Source: Candidatus Obscuribacter phosphatis
Lineage (GTDB): Bacteria > Cyanobacteriota > Vampirovibrionia > Obscuribacterales > Obscuribacteraceae
Assembly: GCA_001899315.1 (NCBI GenBank)
Contig: MOYA01000001.1
Span: forward strand, 1,254,272 to 1,318,271
Direction: 5' to 3'
DNA: 64,000 bases
Shown here: in pieces, positions 62,997-64,000 of the stretch
Layout: every line of letters starts with the position of its first letter
How positions within the stretch are numbered: the first letter of the stretch is position 1
Position numbers and translations under genes: made by a program
Notes under the pieces: generated by a model
What the model was told of the DNA's origin: nothing
Seen by the model: the letters and a program-made list of their open reading frames with translations, nothing else
The model's database searches: none

Positions 62997-63021
62997 TGGT
63001 ACAAGAAAATGGGTGGGGTCA
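62997..63021 (-). repeat. Right terminal inverted repeat of the IS3 element
   Basis: Counterpart of 61996-62021. It ends 16 bp before the SUKH gene start, leaving that gene's ribosome site outside the element. Confidence 0.85.
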
Positions 63022-63037
63022 CCGGATTGGAGCCGAA

Positions 63038-63796
63038 ATGACAGGAAAGCAATTACTAAATGAACTTATCGAAAAAGTAAAATCAGACCATAGTTTTACG
63101 GCACAGGACTCAAATTGGATGGCCACCGCTCTAGCATTTGAGCAGAAGTATGGCTTTAAGTTGCCAGAGGATTTGAAAGAATTCTATTCGCATATCAATT
63201 CTGCTGACCTTTTTGAGGACGGGTTTGTTATTGTTCCAATTCAAGATATTGTGCCAGCTACAGCGTCAATATATGGTGAAAACTGTAATTCCGTTGAATT
63301 GTTTTTGCCAGACTCCTGGTTTGCCTTCGCAACTCATGGAGGCAGCGGAGACTGGATCGTGATTGACCTTAATCCTTCTGAAGGTGGAATTTATCCAATA
63401 TTGGATCTCTGGCATGAAGATCCGGACAACTGTGAAGTCATAGCACTCAGCTTCACGGAGTTCCTCTCAGACGTGTTGGCATTCGGTGGTGGTGAAGGAA
63501 CACTCTACTGGCTTCACGGTGATAAGGAGCCATATGGCAAAGCTCACATTGAGGAAGCTCAGCCTAGTTCTGAGCAATTGAGAAACGCCAGTGACTCAAT
63601 AATTCAGAATTGGGAGCCAGAAATAGGTCCGGAGAAATGCAAGTCTGAAGGTTGCGAGAAGTTCCATATGCCTCTCAGTGTTCTGTGCCGAAGACACCAC
63701 TTGGAGATGGTCAACCATAGATTTCGCATATCATCTGAAGAATATGAAGCCAAGCCCGCAAGGGTAATATATGAGAAATACATGACATGGACATAG
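63038..63796 (+). CDS. SUKH (SMI1/KNR4) family protein, probable immunity protein, with zinc-binding tail
   Basis: From ATG 63038 (GGAG five bases upstream) the protein has 252 residues. The SUKH core is seen as KYGFKLPEDLKEFYSHINSA, a central beta region (VPIQDIVPA), FAFATHGGSGDWIVIDL and the closing helix ALSFTEFLSDVLAFGGG. SUKH proteins commonly neutralise nuclease or deaminase toxins. The tail adds C-x4-C-x3-H-x6-C-x2-HH, a likely small zinc site not typical of the family. The reading frame runs upstream into the IS element as far as 62924, but that extension is IS sequence. No toxin gene is intact nearby. Confidence 0.78.
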   Translation: MTGKQLLNELIEKVKSDHSFTAQDSNWMATALAFEQKYGFKLPEDLKEFYSHINSADLFEDGFVIVPIQDIVPATASIYGENCNSVELFLPDSWFAFATHGGSGDWIVIDLNPSEGGIYPILDLWHEDPDNCEVIALSFTEFLSDVLAFGGGEGTLYWLHGDKEPYGKAHIEEAQPSSEQLRNASDSIIQNWEPEIGPEKCKSEGCEKFHMPLSVLCRRHHLEMVNHRFRISSEEYEAKPARVIYEKYMTWT

Positions 63797-63810
63797 TATC
63801 GAAGTGATTA

Positions 63811-63921
63811 GTGGGTTCAATAGAAAGGACTGAAGAGCAAAGGGAAGCTACAAGACAGTTCCTTGATATAGCTAAATTTGGTTGGAGAGAGAAGCTAGGT
63901 CCTATTCCAGATGAGCCTTAG
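63811..63921 (+). CDS. Very short frame after the SUKH gene, possibly a gene relic
   Basis: GTG 63811 to TAG 63921 would encode 36 residues (SIERTEEQREATRQFLDIAK, then GWREKLGPIPDEP). The composition looks coding, but there is no ribosome site and no family. It may be the tail of a lost gene. Nothing else is recognised up to the window end. Confidence 0.25.
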   Translation: MGSIERTEEQREATRQFLDIAKFGWREKLGPIPDEP

Positions 63922-64000
63922 GTGATCTTGCGCATAGTGTAAAGAATGAGCATGGACACCTCAAAATATGCATTATCGATACTGTCCACGGAAATTTAGA

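Larger units (their letters stand above)
61996..63021 (+). mobile_element. Degraded IS3-family insertion sequence with both terminal inverted repeats
   Basis: Left end TGACCCCACCC...CTTGTACCA (61996-62021) and right end TGGTACAAG...GGGTGGGGTCA (62997-63021) are inverted repeats with a variable 4-6 nt centre and the TG/CA tips of IS3 elements. Between them lie orfA- and orfB-like frames. The total is 1026 bp against 1.2-1.3 kb for intact members, so part of the transposase core is missing. No matching 3-4 bp target duplication is seen at the flanks. Confidence 0.85.

Noticed and set aside
62924..63037. 38-residue N-terminal extension of the SUKH protein
   Set aside because: This stretch is the 3-prime end and terminal repeat of the IS3 element read in another frame; ATG 63038 has its own GGAG.

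Overview
The window reads as a bacterial chromosome with dense, mostly intact genes on both strands, ending in a degraded mobile island. No rRNA or ribosomal protein is present, so the taxonomic placement is inference. The mix of a MqnA-type (futalosine) menaquinone enzyme, a phosphoglucose isomerase of the transaldolase-fused type, several Ser/Thr kinases with membrane segments, many TPR proteins, a 936-residue leucine-rich-repeat protein and a FeS-type photolyase fits a Melainabacteria/Vampirovibrionia (Obscuribacter-like) organism or another member of the wider cyanobacterial line. I hold this with moderate confidence.

Layout. 1-5870: lipoyl/octanoyl transferase and thymidine phosphorylase (minus), then MqnA, a Ser/Thr kinase and a stand-alone 2-oxoacid dehydrogenase acyltransferase domain (plus). 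5977-17045: a long minus-strand signalling block of patatin phospholipase, MshEN-repeat protein, SAM hydrolase-like protein, CheY-like regulator, multi-receiver GGDEF protein, MsrB, two membrane kinases and an HtrA protease. 17202-21155: TPR membrane protein, atypical SDR, and an apparently domesticated IS1595-type transposase carrying a DprA-like winged helix, with a 36-bp palindrome in the divergent promoter region. 21257-28827: a complete ligase-associated DNA repair operon (exonuclease, ATP-dependent ligase, Lhr-like helicase, PdeM phosphoesterase), followed by a DUF1460 amidase. 28820-46402: an operon of AhpD-like, LRR and APC-transporter genes, then phosphoglucose isomerase, POT peptide transporter, RDD-TPR protein, a glycine-rich repeat protein, a membrane-fused spermidine synthase-like protein, an M28 peptidase and several unknowns. 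46518-54289: a minus-strand run of photolyase, TPR, Dam-like methylase, SerA, SerC and a large exported TPR protein. 54462-59451: alpha/beta hydrolase, MprF-type DUF2156 protein, RclA/Lpd-like flavoprotein, SGNH hydrolase and a small membrane protein.

59467-64000 is an integrated accessory island. It opens with the 3-prime half of a tRNA-Thr(CGU) gene, which looks like an attachment-site remnant, followed by a decayed tyrosine integrase, an Ala/Lys/Glu-rich protein with an out-of-frame continuation, a small SH3/Tudor-like protein, a TniB-like transposition ATPase pseudogene, an IS3-family element with both terminal inverted repeats but a deleted transposase core, and a SUKH (SMI1/KNR4) immunity-type gene.

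A recurring feature is short tandem repeats. Three intergenic arrays of unrelated sequence have exact 8- or 16-bp periods, while several genes carry in-frame 12-, 15- or 18-bp repeats encoding low-complexity inserts. The strongest candidates for something undescribed are the transposase-derived winged-helix protein with its palindrome, and the layered tRNA-Thr island.
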